A stretch of DNA of 16,678 bases from Gammaproteobacteria bacterium (GCA_022822245.1 JAJECB010000374.1:1-16678); one strand, 5' to 3'; shown: positions 1 through 6,999, counted from the first letter of the stretch. Notes: generated by a model from the letters alone, not told the origin. Translations and numbers: made by a program.

Positions 1-71
1 CGCCAGTATTCCTGAAAGGGCTCGACCTCCAGGTCCGCCCGGCGCTTGAAACAGACGACCAGCTTGACCAT
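1..71 (-). CDS. EthD-like domain protein, N-terminal fragment
   Basis: Only the first 23 complete codons are in the window; the gene runs off the left edge. The reverse strand opens with ATG at 71-69 and reads MVKLVVCFKRR followed by ADLEVEPFQEYWR. The hydrophobic first beta strand (VKLVVCFKRR) followed by a helix containing FQxYWR is the usual opening of EthD-type ferredoxin-fold proteins. These are small dimeric proteins, often linked to oxidative breakdown of organic compounds. A G-rich stretch lies just upstream of the ATG, but there is no clear Shine-Dalgarno sequence. The gene is divergent from the metF-like gene. Family assignment rests on a short fragment and is therefore tentative; another dimeric alpha-beta barrel family is the main alternative. 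Confidence 0.55.
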   Translation of the reverse strand, partial: MVKLVVCFKRRADLEVEPFQEYW

Positions 72-294
72 CGCCCCCGCCCCCAATGTTCCCGGTCGCC
101 GCGGCCCTGCCGCACGCCGGAGCCGCATGATAGGGCACCGGCCGGAGGCGGGGGACCGGAATCCTCCATGAGGGCGGACGCCTGACCCCTTCTCCCTGCA
201 CGCCCTCCGCCGGCCTTCTCCGCCGCGCCGTGCGAAGATCCGGCCCACGGGGCGGGAACCGCGTGGCGCGAGCCCGCATGCCCCGGAGGTCGAG
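72..294. other. Divergent intergenic region with no recognised element
   Basis: This 223-bp gap separates the divergent EthD-like and metF-like genes, so it should carry the promoters for both. I could not point to a convincing -35/-10 pair, and I saw no recognisable SAM-type riboswitch. The only local structure I noticed is a short GC hairpin at 101-113 (5-bp arms, 3-base loop), which is unremarkable at this base composition. Confidence 0.4.
285..289 (+). promoter_or_regulatory. Shine-Dalgarno sequence for the metF-like gene
   Basis: GGAGG lies five bases before the GTG at 295. This spacing favours the GTG over the in-frame ATG at 307. Confidence 0.55.
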
Positions 295-1245
295 GTGGCG
301 AACCCAATGGCAGCACATCCGGAAGTCGCACCCATCCCCGAACGCCTCAGCACGCTCGCGCTGCGGTTCTCCGGCATGGAGGGCATCGGCGTGTCGTTCG
401 AGTTCTTTCCGCCCCGGACGGAGGAAATGGAACGCACGCTCTGGCGCTCGATCCTCCGCCTCGCGCCGCTCGTGCCGAAGTTCGTTTCCGTCACCTACGG
501 GGCGGGGGGCAGCACCCGCCATCGCACCCACGCGACGGTGCACCGGATCCTCGAGGAGACCTCCCTCACCCCGGCGGCGCATCTCACCTGCGTCGGCGCC
601 TCGCGCGAAGAGGTGGACGAGGTGGCGCGCTCGTACCACGCGGCCGGGGTTCGCCACATCGTGGCCCTGCGTGGCGACCCTCCCGAAGCCGGTGCCCGCT
701 ACGAGCCGCACCCCGGCGGTTACGCCCACGCGGCCGACCTCGTGGCCGGGCTTCACCGCATCGCGGACTTCGACATCTCGGTCGCCGCCTACCCGGAAAC
801 CCACCCCGACGCCCCGAGCCCCGGGTTCGATCTCGACAACCTCAAGCGCAAGCTGGACGCGGGGGCGAGCCGGGCCATCACCCAGTTCTTCTTCGACACC
901 GAGCTCTTTCTCGGCTTCCGCGACCGCGTTCGCCGGGCCGGCATCGAAGCCCCGCTCATCCCGGGGATCCTGCCGGTGACCAACTACGGCCAGGTCGCCC
1001 GCTTCGCGCGCCTGTGCGGCACGACGGTGCCTTCGTGGCTGACGCGGCTCTTCGAGACGCTCGATGACGATTCGGAGGCGCGAAAGCTCGTGGCGGCGAT
1101 GGTGGCGGGAGAGCAGTGCCGGATCCTCGCCGCCGAGGGCGTGTCCGACTTCCACTTCTACACCCTCAACCGCGCCGACCTCACCTTCGCCATCTGCCAC
1201 ATGCTGGGACTTCGCGCCGCCGCGCCCGCCCCCGGCGACCCCTGA
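295..1245 (+). CDS. metF: Methylenetetrahydrofolate reductase (MetF family)
   Basis: A 316-residue protein predicted to reduce 5,10-methylenetetrahydrofolate to 5-methyltetrahydrofolate with an FAD cofactor, in the cytoplasmic one-carbon and methionine pathway. Visible family motifs are VSFEFFPPR (residues 33-41, with E36 matching the catalytic Glu28 of E. coli MetF), VTYGAGGSTR (66-75), ALRGDPP (124-130, the flavin-binding region) and AITQFFFD (194-201). Length is close to the usual bacterial single-domain enzyme of about 300 residues, with a slightly longer N-terminus. GTG at 295 is preferred because of the GGAGG just upstream; ATG at 307 is the alternative. No methionine synthase or other met gene is next to it, so its link to the downstream transporter is unclear. 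The family call is firm; whether it is the cell's main MetF or a paralogue used in demethylation cannot be told. Confidence 0.9.
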   Translation: MANPMAAHPEVAPIPERLSTLALRFSGMEGIGVSFEFFPPRTEEMERTLWRSILRLAPLVPKFVSVTYGAGGSTRHRTHATVHRILEETSLTPAAHLTCVGASREEVDEVARSYHAAGVRHIVALRGDPPEAGARYEPHPGGYAHAADLVAGLHRIADFDISVAAYPETHPDAPSPGFDLDNLKRKLDAGASRAITQFFFDTELFLGFRDRVRRAGIEAPLIPGILPVTNYGQVARFARLCGTTVPSWLTRLFETLDDDSEARKLVAAMVAGEQCRILAAEGVSDFHFYTLNRADLTFAICHMLGLRAAAPAPGDP

Positions 1246-1307
1246 CCGACGGTTCTTCATGCTCCTGCAATCCAGCCCGGCTACCGTGCCGATTCGCCGT
1301 TCGCCCC

Positions 1308-1329
1308 CCGACCCGTGAGGTCCGGTCGG
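1308..1329 (+). terminator. Weak hairpin after the metF-like gene
   Basis: CCGACC (1308-1313) can pair with GGTCGG (1324-1329) around a 10-base loop in the 121-bp gap between the metF-like gene and the binding-protein gene. There is no T-run after it. It could be a poor terminator or a leader hairpin of the next gene, or chance at this GC content. Confidence 0.2.
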
Positions 1330-1366
1330 CGAGCGAGAACCCACCGCTTCCACGGGAGGAAAACCC

Positions 1367-2347
1367 ATGCGATCGATCCCTGCCCTCGCCGGCCTGGTCC
1401 TGGCCGGTGTGCTCACCGCCGACGCGCTCGCCGCGTCCGGCAAGCTCGTGCTCTACACCTCGCAGCCGAACAAGGACGCCCAGCAAACCGTCGACGCCTT
1501 TCGGGCGGTCCACCCCGAGGTCGAGGTGGAATGGATCCGGGACGGCACCACCAAGGTGATGGCAAAGCTTCGCGCCGAATTTGCGGCCGGCGCGCCGAAG
1601 CCGGATGTGCTGCTCATCGCGGACGTCGTCAACATGGAGTCGCTGAAGTCCGAAGGACGCCTGATGGCGCACCCGGATGCGCCGGTCGGCCCATACGACC
1701 CGGCCCTCCATGACGTGGACCGCACCTACTTCTCCACCAAGCTGATCACCACCGGCATCGTCTACAACACCGGCGCCCCGATGCAGCCCGCCGAGTGGTC
1801 CGACCTGGTCAAACCCGAGGCCAAGGGCCTCGTGGCGATGCCGAGCCCGCTGACCTCGGGAGCGGCGACCGTGCACATGGCGACGCTCACCTCCAATCCT
1901 TCGCTCGGATGGACCTACTACGAGAAGCTTGCAGCCAACGGGGTGACTCCCAAGGGGGGCAACGGAGGCACGTTCAAGGCAGTCGCGGGCGGAGAGAAGC
2001 TCTACGGGATGGTGGTGGACTTCGTGCCGATCCGGGCCAAGGCAAAGGGCTCGCCGGTCGCGTTCGTGTTCCCCGAGTCGGGGGTGAGCGCGGTGACCGA
2101 GCCGGTCGCGATCCTCTCGACGGCCGGCAATCCGGAGGCGGCCAAGGCGTTCGTCGACTTCGTGCTCTCGCCGGAGGGGCAGGCGCTCGCGGCGAGTCAG
2201 GGCTATCTGGCCGCGCATCCCGACGTCGCGCCACCTCCCGGATTCCCGCCCCGCGATCGGATCCGGCTCATGGCGTTCGACGCGGCGAAGGCGCTCGCCG
2301 ACGCGGACGCCAACCGCAAGAAGTTCACCGAGGTCTTCGGCCAGTAG
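1367..2347 (+). CDS. Periplasmic substrate-binding protein, FbpA/PhnS-like ABC importer
   Basis: A 326-residue extracellular solute-binding protein family 1 member that would capture a ligand in the periplasm and deliver it to the permease and ATPase downstream. Residues 1-22 form a Sec signal peptide (short basic start, hydrophobic core, ALA before the predicted cut). The mature protein opens KLVLYTSQP and continues to DVLLIAD (about 79-85), PEWSDL-type and GNPEAAKAFVDFVLSPEGQ motifs, all typical of the iron(III)/2-aminoethylphosphonate/thiamine group. At the position where ferric-binding FbpA proteins carry an adjacent Tyr-Tyr pair, this protein reads MVVDFVPIR (215-223), so F219-V220 replace the tyrosines. 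This argues against ordinary ferric binding. A strong GGGAGGA at 1354-1360 supports the ATG. The ligand is not known; a phosphonate, sulfonate or other small organic anion is possible. Confidence 0.85.
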   Translation: MRSIPALAGLVLAGVLTADALAASGKLVLYTSQPNKDAQQTVDAFRAVHPEVEVEWIRDGTTKVMAKLRAEFAAGAPKPDVLLIADVVNMESLKSEGRLMAHPDAPVGPYDPALHDVDRTYFSTKLITTGIVYNTGAPMQPAEWSDLVKPEAKGLVAMPSPLTSGAATVHMATLTSNPSLGWTYYEKLAANGVTPKGGNGGTFKAVAGGEKLYGMVVDFVPIRAKAKGSPVAFVFPESGVSAVTEPVAILSTAGNPEAAKAFVDFVLSPEGQALAASQGYLAAHPDVAPPPGFPPRDRIRLMAFDAAKALADADANRKKFTEVFGQ

Positions 2348-2357
2348 CCGCCGTTCC

Positions 2358-2393
2358 GGGGGCCGCGGTCGTCCGACGGCGATCGCGGCCCCC
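2358..2393 (+). terminator. Strong hairpin after the binding-protein gene
   Basis: Eleven bases after the binding-protein stop, GGGGGCCGCGGTCG (2358-2371) pairs along its full 14 bases with CGATCGCGGCCCCC (2380-2393), with one G-U wobble. Two further inner pairs would leave a four-base loop. No T-run follows. Such hairpins after the binding-protein gene of an importer operon commonly stabilise its mRNA and limit read-through, which makes more binding protein than permease. A true terminator of an independent transcript is the alternative. Confidence 0.65.
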
Positions 2394-2663
2394 CGAGATA
2401 CCGATCGACCTTGGGTGCCGCCGGACCGAGGGCCCCGGGCCCCGGCCCCCGACCTCTGCTGCCGGAGAAGCTGCGCGGGGTACCGCCGGAACACGACCGC
2501 GCGCCCGGAGACTTCGCGCGAATTCCCCAACGGTTCGTAGCGGGGTAGTCTGCCCGGCGAACGGATCGGTCCCCGCCGTCATGTCCGCGCCGACCGCGGA
2601 GCGGATGGCCCGATTCCGGAGGGCGGCGAGTCCGTTCTCGTCGGGCGAGAAGCTGGAGCGAAG
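2394..2663 (+). other. Non-coding gap between binding-protein and permease genes
   Basis: With the hairpin before it, this makes a 316-bp gap inside what is otherwise an ordinary importer operon. I see no convincing gene in it. It contains GC-rich low-complexity sequence around 2425-2450 and a perfect 10-bp palindrome TTCGCGCGAA at 2513-2522. No clear sigma70-like promoter was recognised. It may hold a secondary promoter for the permease and ATPase genes, but that is inference. Confidence 0.4.
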
Positions 2664-4409
2664 ATGAAGCGGTTTCCGACCGCGGCGCACGACTCCGGAG
2701 GGCGCACCAGAGCCGGGTTCCCGGTTCGGCTCGGGTCCGACATGTGGCTCCTCGTCCTGCTCACCGCCTTCGTCTTCGCCCTCTCGGTCCTCCCGATGGG
2801 CCGGCTCCTGCTCGAGGGCGTCGCCCCGGGGGGAGCGGCCGACCTGTCCATCCTCGTGGAGGTGATGCGCGCGAAATCCACCTGGCTCGCCACCGAGCGC
2901 AGCCTCCTCACCGCCGCGGGTGGAACAATCATCTCCCTCCTCATCGGCAGCGTGTTCGCCCTCCTCGTGGCGCTGACCGACCTGCGCGCCAAGACCGCGC
3001 TCGTCTTCTGCTTCATGATCCCGTTCATGGTCCCCCCGCAGATCACCGCCCTGAGCTGGATCCAACTCTTCGGAGCCTCGAGTCCGCTGCTCGGAGCGCT
3101 GGGCATCGCCCCTCCGCTCGGCACCCCTCACCCGCTCTACTCCCCCGAAGGCATCATGCTGCTCCTCGGCATCCAGCACGCGCCGCTCGTGTTCCTCGCC
3201 CTGCGCGCCGGCCTTCGTTCGCTACCGCGAGAGATGGTGGAAGCGGCGCGAGTGTGCGGAACGGGCAGCATGCGGGTGCTCGCCGACATCGTGCTGCCGC
3301 TGATGGCGCCGGCGCTGATCGCCGGGAGCGCCCTCGCCTTCGTGTCCGCGATCGGGAACTTCGGGATCCCGGCGATGCTCGGGATCCCGAACAACTACGC
3401 GACCCTGCCCGTGCTCATCTACCAGCGGCTTTCGGGATTCGGACCGTCGATCATCTCCGAGGTCGCGGTGCTCTCCATCCTGGTCGGCGTCATCGCGTTC
3501 GCCGGGGTGCTCGCGCAGGGGTGGATGCTCAAGCGTCGTGACTACCGCACGATCGGGGTCCCGTCGCAGTCGCTCGCGTTCACCCTCGGACGATGGCGAA
3601 CCCCCGCGGAGTGCGCCTGCTGGGCGATCATCGCCCTCATCCTGGTCGTGCCGCTCGTCGCGCTCGCCGCGACCTCCCTGGTCTCCTCCTACGGGGTTCC
3701 GCTCGACCTCCGAACCGCGACCCTCGAGGCCTATCGCGAGGTCATCCTGCGACAGACGGGGACACTGCGCGCCTTCACCAATTCGTTCTTTCTCGCCGCC
3801 GGCGCAGCCGCGCTGCTGCTCGCAGCCGCCATCCCGCTCGGGTACTTCATCATGTGGCGGCGCTCGCCGGTGCTCGCAGCGTTGAACCTCGTCGCGGAAC
3901 TGCCCTACGCACTGCCCGGGGTGGTGCTCGCCATCGCCTGCATCCTGATGTTCCTCAAACCCCTGCCAGTGCTCGACGTCAGCCTCTACGGAACCATCTG
4001 GATCATCTTCGTCGCCTACCTCGCGCGCTTTCTCACCCTTGCCCTGCGCCCTGTCATCGCGGGGTTCGCTCAGGTCGACCGTGCCCTCGAGCAGGCCGCT
4101 CAGACCTGCGGCGCCCGCTTCCTGTTTCGGCTGCGCACGGTCGTCGTGCCGGCGGTACTGCCGATGGCGGCGACGGGAGCCATCCTCGTCTTCATGACCG
4201 CGTTCAACGAGCTGACGGTCTCCGCTCTGCTCTGGTCGTCCGGCACCGAGACCCTCGGGGTGCTGGTCTTCAACCTCGATGACGGAGGCTACACGGTCCT
4301 TGCCGCCGCGGTGGCGGTCCTCGCGGTCATCGCGATCCTGGGGCTCATGGGCACGGTGGAAGCATTGGCGCATCGGCTTCCGAAGGGCGTGGTGCCTTGG
4401 CGCGACTGA
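2664..4409 (+). CDS. Fused two-domain ABC permease (FbpB/AfuB/PhnU-like)
   Basis: A 581-residue inner-membrane protein in which two binding-protein-dependent permease domains are joined in one chain, as in FbpB/SfuB-type ferric and 2-aminoethylphosphonate-type systems. It should form the whole transmembrane channel for the binding protein at 1367 and the ATPase at 4397. About twelve hydrophobic segments are visible, starting at residues 27-49 and including strong ones near 80-105, 113-135, 260-285, 318-342 and 373-400. Each half carries an ATPase-contacting EAA loop: EAARVCGTG at 193-201 and EQAAQTCGA at 476-484, each followed by a conserved LP-containing stretch. GGAG at 2655-2658 supports the ATG. 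The last 13 bases overlap the ATPase gene, which indicates co-translation. Length is slightly above the usual 540-580 for the fused family. Confidence 0.9.
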   Translation: MKRFPTAAHDSGGRTRAGFPVRLGSDMWLLVLLTAFVFALSVLPMGRLLLEGVAPGGAADLSILVEVMRAKSTWLATERSLLTAAGGTIISLLIGSVFALLVALTDLRAKTALVFCFMIPFMVPPQITALSWIQLFGASSPLLGALGIAPPLGTPHPLYSPEGIMLLLGIQHAPLVFLALRAGLRSLPREMVEAARVCGTGSMRVLADIVLPLMAPALIAGSALAFVSAIGNFGIPAMLGIPNNYATLPVLIYQRLSGFGPSIISEVAVLSILVGVIAFAGVLAQGWMLKRRDYRTIGVPSQSLAFTLGRWRTPAECACWAIIALILVVPLVALAATSLVSSYGVPLDLRTATLEAYREVILRQTGTLRAFTNSFFLAAGAAALLLAAAIPLGYFIMWRRSPVLAALNLVAELPYALPGVVLAIACILMFLKPLPVLDVSLYGTIWIIFVAYLARFLTLALRPVIAGFAQVDRALEQAAQTCGARFLFRLRTVVVPAVLPMAATGAILVFMTAFNELTVSALLWSSGTETLGVLVFNLDDGGYTVLAAAVAVLAVIAILGLMGTVEALAHRLPKGVVPWRD

Positions 4410-5464
4410 GCCTCGAGGGCCTGACCCGGCGGTTCGGCAGTCACATCGCCGTCGACCGGGTATCGATGGAGATCGCGGAGGGGGAGTTCCTCGCGCTTCT
4501 CGGCCCCTCCGGATGCGGCAAGACGACGTTGCTGCGCCTCCTCGCCGGTTTCGAGCGGCCGGACGGCGGGACCATCCGTTTCGACGACGAGGCCATGAGC
4601 GGACCTTCCCTGCATGTTCCACCGGAGGATCGGCGGGTCGGCATGGTCTTCCAATCGTATGCGCTGTGGCCGCACATGAGCGTGGCCGAGAACGTCGGCT
4701 ACCCTCTTCGGGTGCGGAAGGTTCCCGCTTCCGAACGATCGGCACGCATTCGGTCGGCCCTCGCCCAGGTCGACATGTCGGAGTTCGGCGAGCGCCGGCC
4801 CGCCGATCTCTCCGGGGGACAGCGCCAGCGGGTGGCCCTCGCCCGCTGCCTCGTCATGGAACCTCGGGTGGTGCTGCTCGACGAGCCGCTCGCGAACCTC
4901 GACGTGCACCTGCGCGAGACCATGCAATCGGAGTTCCGGCGGTTCCACGCGCAAAGCGGCGCGACGATGGTCTACGTGACCCACGACCAGGCGGAGGCGA
5001 TGGCGCTTTGCCACCGCATCGCGGTCATGAGCGACGGCAGGATCGAGCAGGTCGCGTCGCCCCGCGAGATCTTCGCCAGGCCCGCCACCGCGATGGTAGC
5101 GGGGTTCGTCGGGCGGGGAATGGTGGTGGACGGCGAGGTGGACGGCGCGCACGGGGACGGATACTGCGCCGCTCGCGTCCTCGGCGCGACGGTCCGCGTT
5201 CGGTGCGGTGATCCCTCCCCGGGCGCCGCGGTGCTGTGCTTTCGTCCGCACGCCCTCGTACCCGGCGAGGCGGGGCTGGACCGCATTGCGGGCCGGGTCG
5301 CCGACACGATCTACCGGGGATCGACGACCTCGATCGAGGTGCGGCCGGACGCGGATCCCACGCGCACGCTGCGGGCCGATGTCGACGGCGTCGCGCCGGA
5401 GGCGGGATCGCCCGTGCACCTGGAGGTCCGCGACGGCTGGCGCATTCCGGGCGGAACGCGGTAG
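4397..5464 (+). CDS. ABC importer ATPase with C-terminal TOBE domain
   Basis: A 355-residue ATP-binding subunit that powers the adjacent fused permease. Visible motifs are Walker A GPSGCGKT (36-43), the Q-loop in VFQSYALWPHMSV, signature LSGGQRQR, Walker B VVLLDEP followed by LANLD, and the H-loop VTHDQ. The last 120 or so residues form the regulatory TOBE-like domain of the spermidine/iron/phosphonate (PotA/FbpC/PhnT) class, and the overall length matches that class. The start is TTG at 4397, inside the permease gene 13 bases before its end, which allows coupled translation. No better start fits, because residue 4 onward already reads as the conserved LSLEGLTRRFG beginning. The substrate cannot be read from an ATPase alone. 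Confidence 0.9.
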   Translation: MARLSLEGLTRRFGSHIAVDRVSMEIAEGEFLALLGPSGCGKTTLLRLLAGFERPDGGTIRFDDEAMSGPSLHVPPEDRRVGMVFQSYALWPHMSVAENVGYPLRVRKVPASERSARIRSALAQVDMSEFGERRPADLSGGQRQRVALARCLVMEPRVVLLDEPLANLDVHLRETMQSEFRRFHAQSGATMVYVTHDQAEAMALCHRIAVMSDGRIEQVASPREIFARPATAMVAGFVGRGMVVDGEVDGAHGDGYCAARVLGATVRVRCGDPSPGAAVLCFRPHALVPGEAGLDRIAGRVADTIYRGSTTSIEVRPDADPTRTLRADVDGVAPEAGSPVHLEVRDGWRIPGGTR

Positions 5465-5522
5465 CGCGACCTTCGCGAAACCGAACGCCGTCGCGCCGGG
5501 AGAGCCCCCTCCCCGGGCGGGG
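5465..5522. terminator. Short convergent gap with alternative hairpins
   Basis: This 58-bp gap separates two genes that face each other. Directly after the ATPase stop, CGCGA (5465-5469) can pair with TCGCG (5473-5477). Alternatively GCGCGAC (5464-5470) can pair with GTCGCGC (5490-5496). Either could act as a two-way terminator, but no T-run is visible on either strand. Confidence 0.3.
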
Positions 5523-6392
5523 TCAGTGCCAGGCGCGGGGCTTGCCGCGCACGCTGATGCGCCACAGCAGGCGGGTGTTCCGGTCGTCCTTCGCAGGCTC
5601 GATCGGGGTCCCCGAGTGCAGCGTCTGGGTGGTGTCGTAGATCGCGATGTCCCCGACCCGGTACTTGTGGCGGTAGATGAACCGCTCCTGGAGCGCGTGC
5701 CGCTTGAGCTCCTTCAGGATCTCCGCGCCCTCGACCTCGTCCATCCCCTCGATCGCGTAGGGCGTGCCGGCTACCCCGTACAGGGTCTTGCGGCCGGTGA
5801 CGTCGTGGGGCCGGACGACGAGGTGCCGGACGGCGGGGACCCGCTTCACCTGCTCGTTGGTGATGAGGGGATTCGCGACCGCCTCGTCCCCTTCCCCGCT
5901 GCTCGCGCCGTAGAGGTGCCAGGCATGGCGGCCCTCGAGATGCCGCTTCATGTCTTCGGAGAGCGCGTCGTACGCGCTCTTGAGATCCGCGAGCTGCGTC
6001 TCGCCGCCGGTCTCCGGGGACTTGATCGAGAAGAGCATCGTCGCGCTCGACGGGACCTCCTCGTAGGACTGGTCGGTATGCCAGAACGCGGCGCCGTTGC
6101 GGACCGCCTCGTTGTCCTTCCACTGGCCGCCGTAGTTGCCGATCGCCATCATCTCGGGATAGCCCGGCATGCGCAGGTGGTCGAGCACGTGGGGAATCGG
6201 CTCGCCCCACCAACGCCCGAACGCGAGGTACTGGTCCTCGGTCATGTGCTGGTCGCGAATGACGAGCAGACGATGTTCGTGCACGGCATCGGCGAGGGCC
6301 TTGAGCACCTGCGCATCGAGACCCCTGGCGATGTCGAGCCCGACCGCCTCGACCCCGAAGCTCGCACCGTCGATCGGACGCATCGAAAGCAT
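5523..6392 (-). CDS. TauD/TfdA-family 2-oxoglutarate/Fe(II) dioxygenase
   Basis: A 289-residue cytoplasmic oxygenase that would use O2 and 2-oxoglutarate to hydroxylate a small organic substrate, as taurine dioxygenase TauD and the TfdA herbicide ether cleavers do. The iron-binding triad is present: H105-T-D107 in FWHTDQSY and H259 in TLHSGTP. R278 in LLWRISVRG fits the arginine that binds 2-oxoglutarate. The N-terminal sequence GVEAVGLDIARGL is the usual family opening. The reading frame is open for another 31 codons upstream, but the ATG at 6392 is chosen because GGGAGGAA lies eight bases before it and because the family opening begins a few residues later. The gene is convergent with the importer at 1367-5464. 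The substrate is unknown; sulfonates, phenoxy acids and other carboxylates are all possible. Confidence 0.87.
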   Translation of the reverse strand: MLSMRPIDGASFGVEAVGLDIARGLDAQVLKALADAVHEHRLLVIRDQHMTEDQYLAFGRWWGEPIPHVLDHLRMPGYPEMMAIGNYGGQWKDNEAVRNGAAFWHTDQSYEEVPSSATMLFSIKSPETGGETQLADLKSAYDALSEDMKRHLEGRHAWHLYGASSGEGDEAVANPLITNEQVKRVPAVRHLVVRPHDVTGRKTLYGVAGTPYAIEGMDEVEGAEILKELKRHALQERFIYRHKYRVGDIAIYDTTQTLHSGTPIEPAKDDRNTRLLWRISVRGKPRAWH

Positions 6393-6397
6393 GCGCG

Positions 6398-6405
6398 TTC
6401 CTCCC
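6398..6405 (-). promoter_or_regulatory. Shine-Dalgarno sequence deciding the TauD-like start
   Basis: On the minus strand GGGAGGAA ends a few bases before the ATG at 6392. It makes that ATG much more likely than the open-frame start at 6485, which would add a low-complexity, Arg- and Gly-rich extension unlike the family. Confidence 0.65.
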
Positions 6406-6418
6406 GCTATCTCGCTCC

Positions 6419-6450
6419 CGCCGGCTTGCCGGAAGGAATTCCGGCCGGCG
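6419..6450 (-). promoter_or_regulatory. Leader hairpin or operator dyad of the TauD-like gene
   Basis: GCCGGAA (6428-6434) pairs with TTCCGGC (6439-6445) around the four-base loop GGAA. The arms continue as CGCCG (6419-6423) with CGGCG (6446-6450) after a four-base bulge. On the minus strand it lies roughly 27-58 bases before the TauD-like ATG. It could be a 5-prime leader hairpin or a protein-binding dyad; chance is not excluded at this GC content. Confidence 0.3.
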
Positions 6451-6580
6451 CGGCGTTGTCCGGGGCGCGCCGCGGGCGGGGGCACGTCCGCCCGGAAACT
6501 CGCGCCTCGGAGGACATTCTAGCCCGCTTTCCGCGGCAGGTTTCTCCCCTCGGTCCCGACTCGGCGCGAGCCGCCGATGC

Positions 6581-6599
6581 ACCGATCGCATCGATCGGT
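6581..6599. promoter_or_regulatory. Perfect 8-3-8 dyad, candidate operator
   Basis: ACCGATCG-CAT-CGATCGGT is an exact inverted repeat with 8-bp arms and a 3-bp spacer. It lies about 190 bp upstream of the TauD-like start and about 400 bp upstream of the IPNS-like start. The size and symmetry fit a site for a dimeric regulator, but no regulator gene is in the window. Confidence 0.35.
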
Positions 6600-6813
6600 A
6601 CTGGGCGGGGTTCACGGAACCTTGGACCGCCGAGGCGACCGTGGACGCGGTGTCCGGGGGGAACGACATCCGCTCATCGGCCGACTTGCGAACCGGAACG
6701 CGCGGCCGGCGCCCCCTCTCGCCGCCCGAACCCATCGTTACCGAGGGCCTGGCGCGACCGGCACGTCACTCGCCTTGCGGGTCGGCCACCGGATCGAAGC
6801 CGTCCCGCTTCGC

Positions 6814-6999
6814 TCAGGCGACGACGACGTGCTCCCGGGTGATGATGAAGGGGAGCTCTCCCGGCGCGATGAAGTTGGCCTCGTCGGCGCGGGTGCGGGC
6901 ATAGGCGTCGGACCGGGCCGACTCGCGCATCGCGGTGGTGCTCGCGAACCGGCGAGCTGTATCCTGTCCGAACTCCCCTTTCGTCTCCGCCGCAACCAT
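6814..6999 (-). CDS. Possible small hypothetical protein or C-terminal gene remnant
   Basis: A minus-strand frame of 61 residues from ATG 6999, or 38 residues from ATG 6930, ending at TGA 6814. I do not recognise a family. The case for coding is its codon use: from residue 20 to the stop, 40 of 42 codons end in G or C and favour GAG, ATC, GTC, GCC and TTC, as in the neighbouring real genes. The C-terminal part reads FIAPGELPFIITREHVVVA, a plausible folded segment. The first 18 codons lack this bias, which suggests that the true start is the internal ATG or that the 5-prime part has been lost. Neither ATG has a good Shine-Dalgarno sequence. The first ATG overlaps, on the opposite strand, the ATG of the IPNS-like gene at 6998. 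Confidence 0.3.
   Translation of the reverse strand: MVAAETKGEFGQDTARRFASTTAMRESARSDAYARTRADEANFIAPGELPFIITREHVVVA

Larger units (their letters stand above)
6393..6813. other. Gene-poor stretch upstream of the TauD-like gene
   Basis: About 420 bp without a convincing gene. It should contain the promoter of the TauD-like gene. I see two dyads here, entered separately at 6419-6450 and 6581-6599. A short plus-strand frame around 6584-6700 has a faint coding-like codon bias but no start and no recognised family, so I did not call it. No clear sigma70-like promoter was recognised. Confidence 0.4.

Noticed and set aside
72..294. SAM-type riboswitch upstream of the metF-like gene
   Set aside because: I looked for a conserved leader structure because met genes often have one, but recognised none.
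3222..4745. A 507-codon minus-strand open frame, and another at 1181-2530
   Set aside because: They are antisense to the importer genes. The translations are low-complexity and show no domain or sensible start.
6393..6485. N-terminal extension of the TauD-like protein by 31 residues
   Set aside because: The extension is Arg/Gly-rich and unlike the family, and the ATG at 6392 has its own strong Shine-Dalgarno sequence.
6584..6700. Plus-strand frame with faint coding-like codon use (RYWAGFTEPWTAEATVDAV)
   Set aside because: No plausible start or family was seen and the bias fades after about 35 codons; it may be chance or an old remnant.
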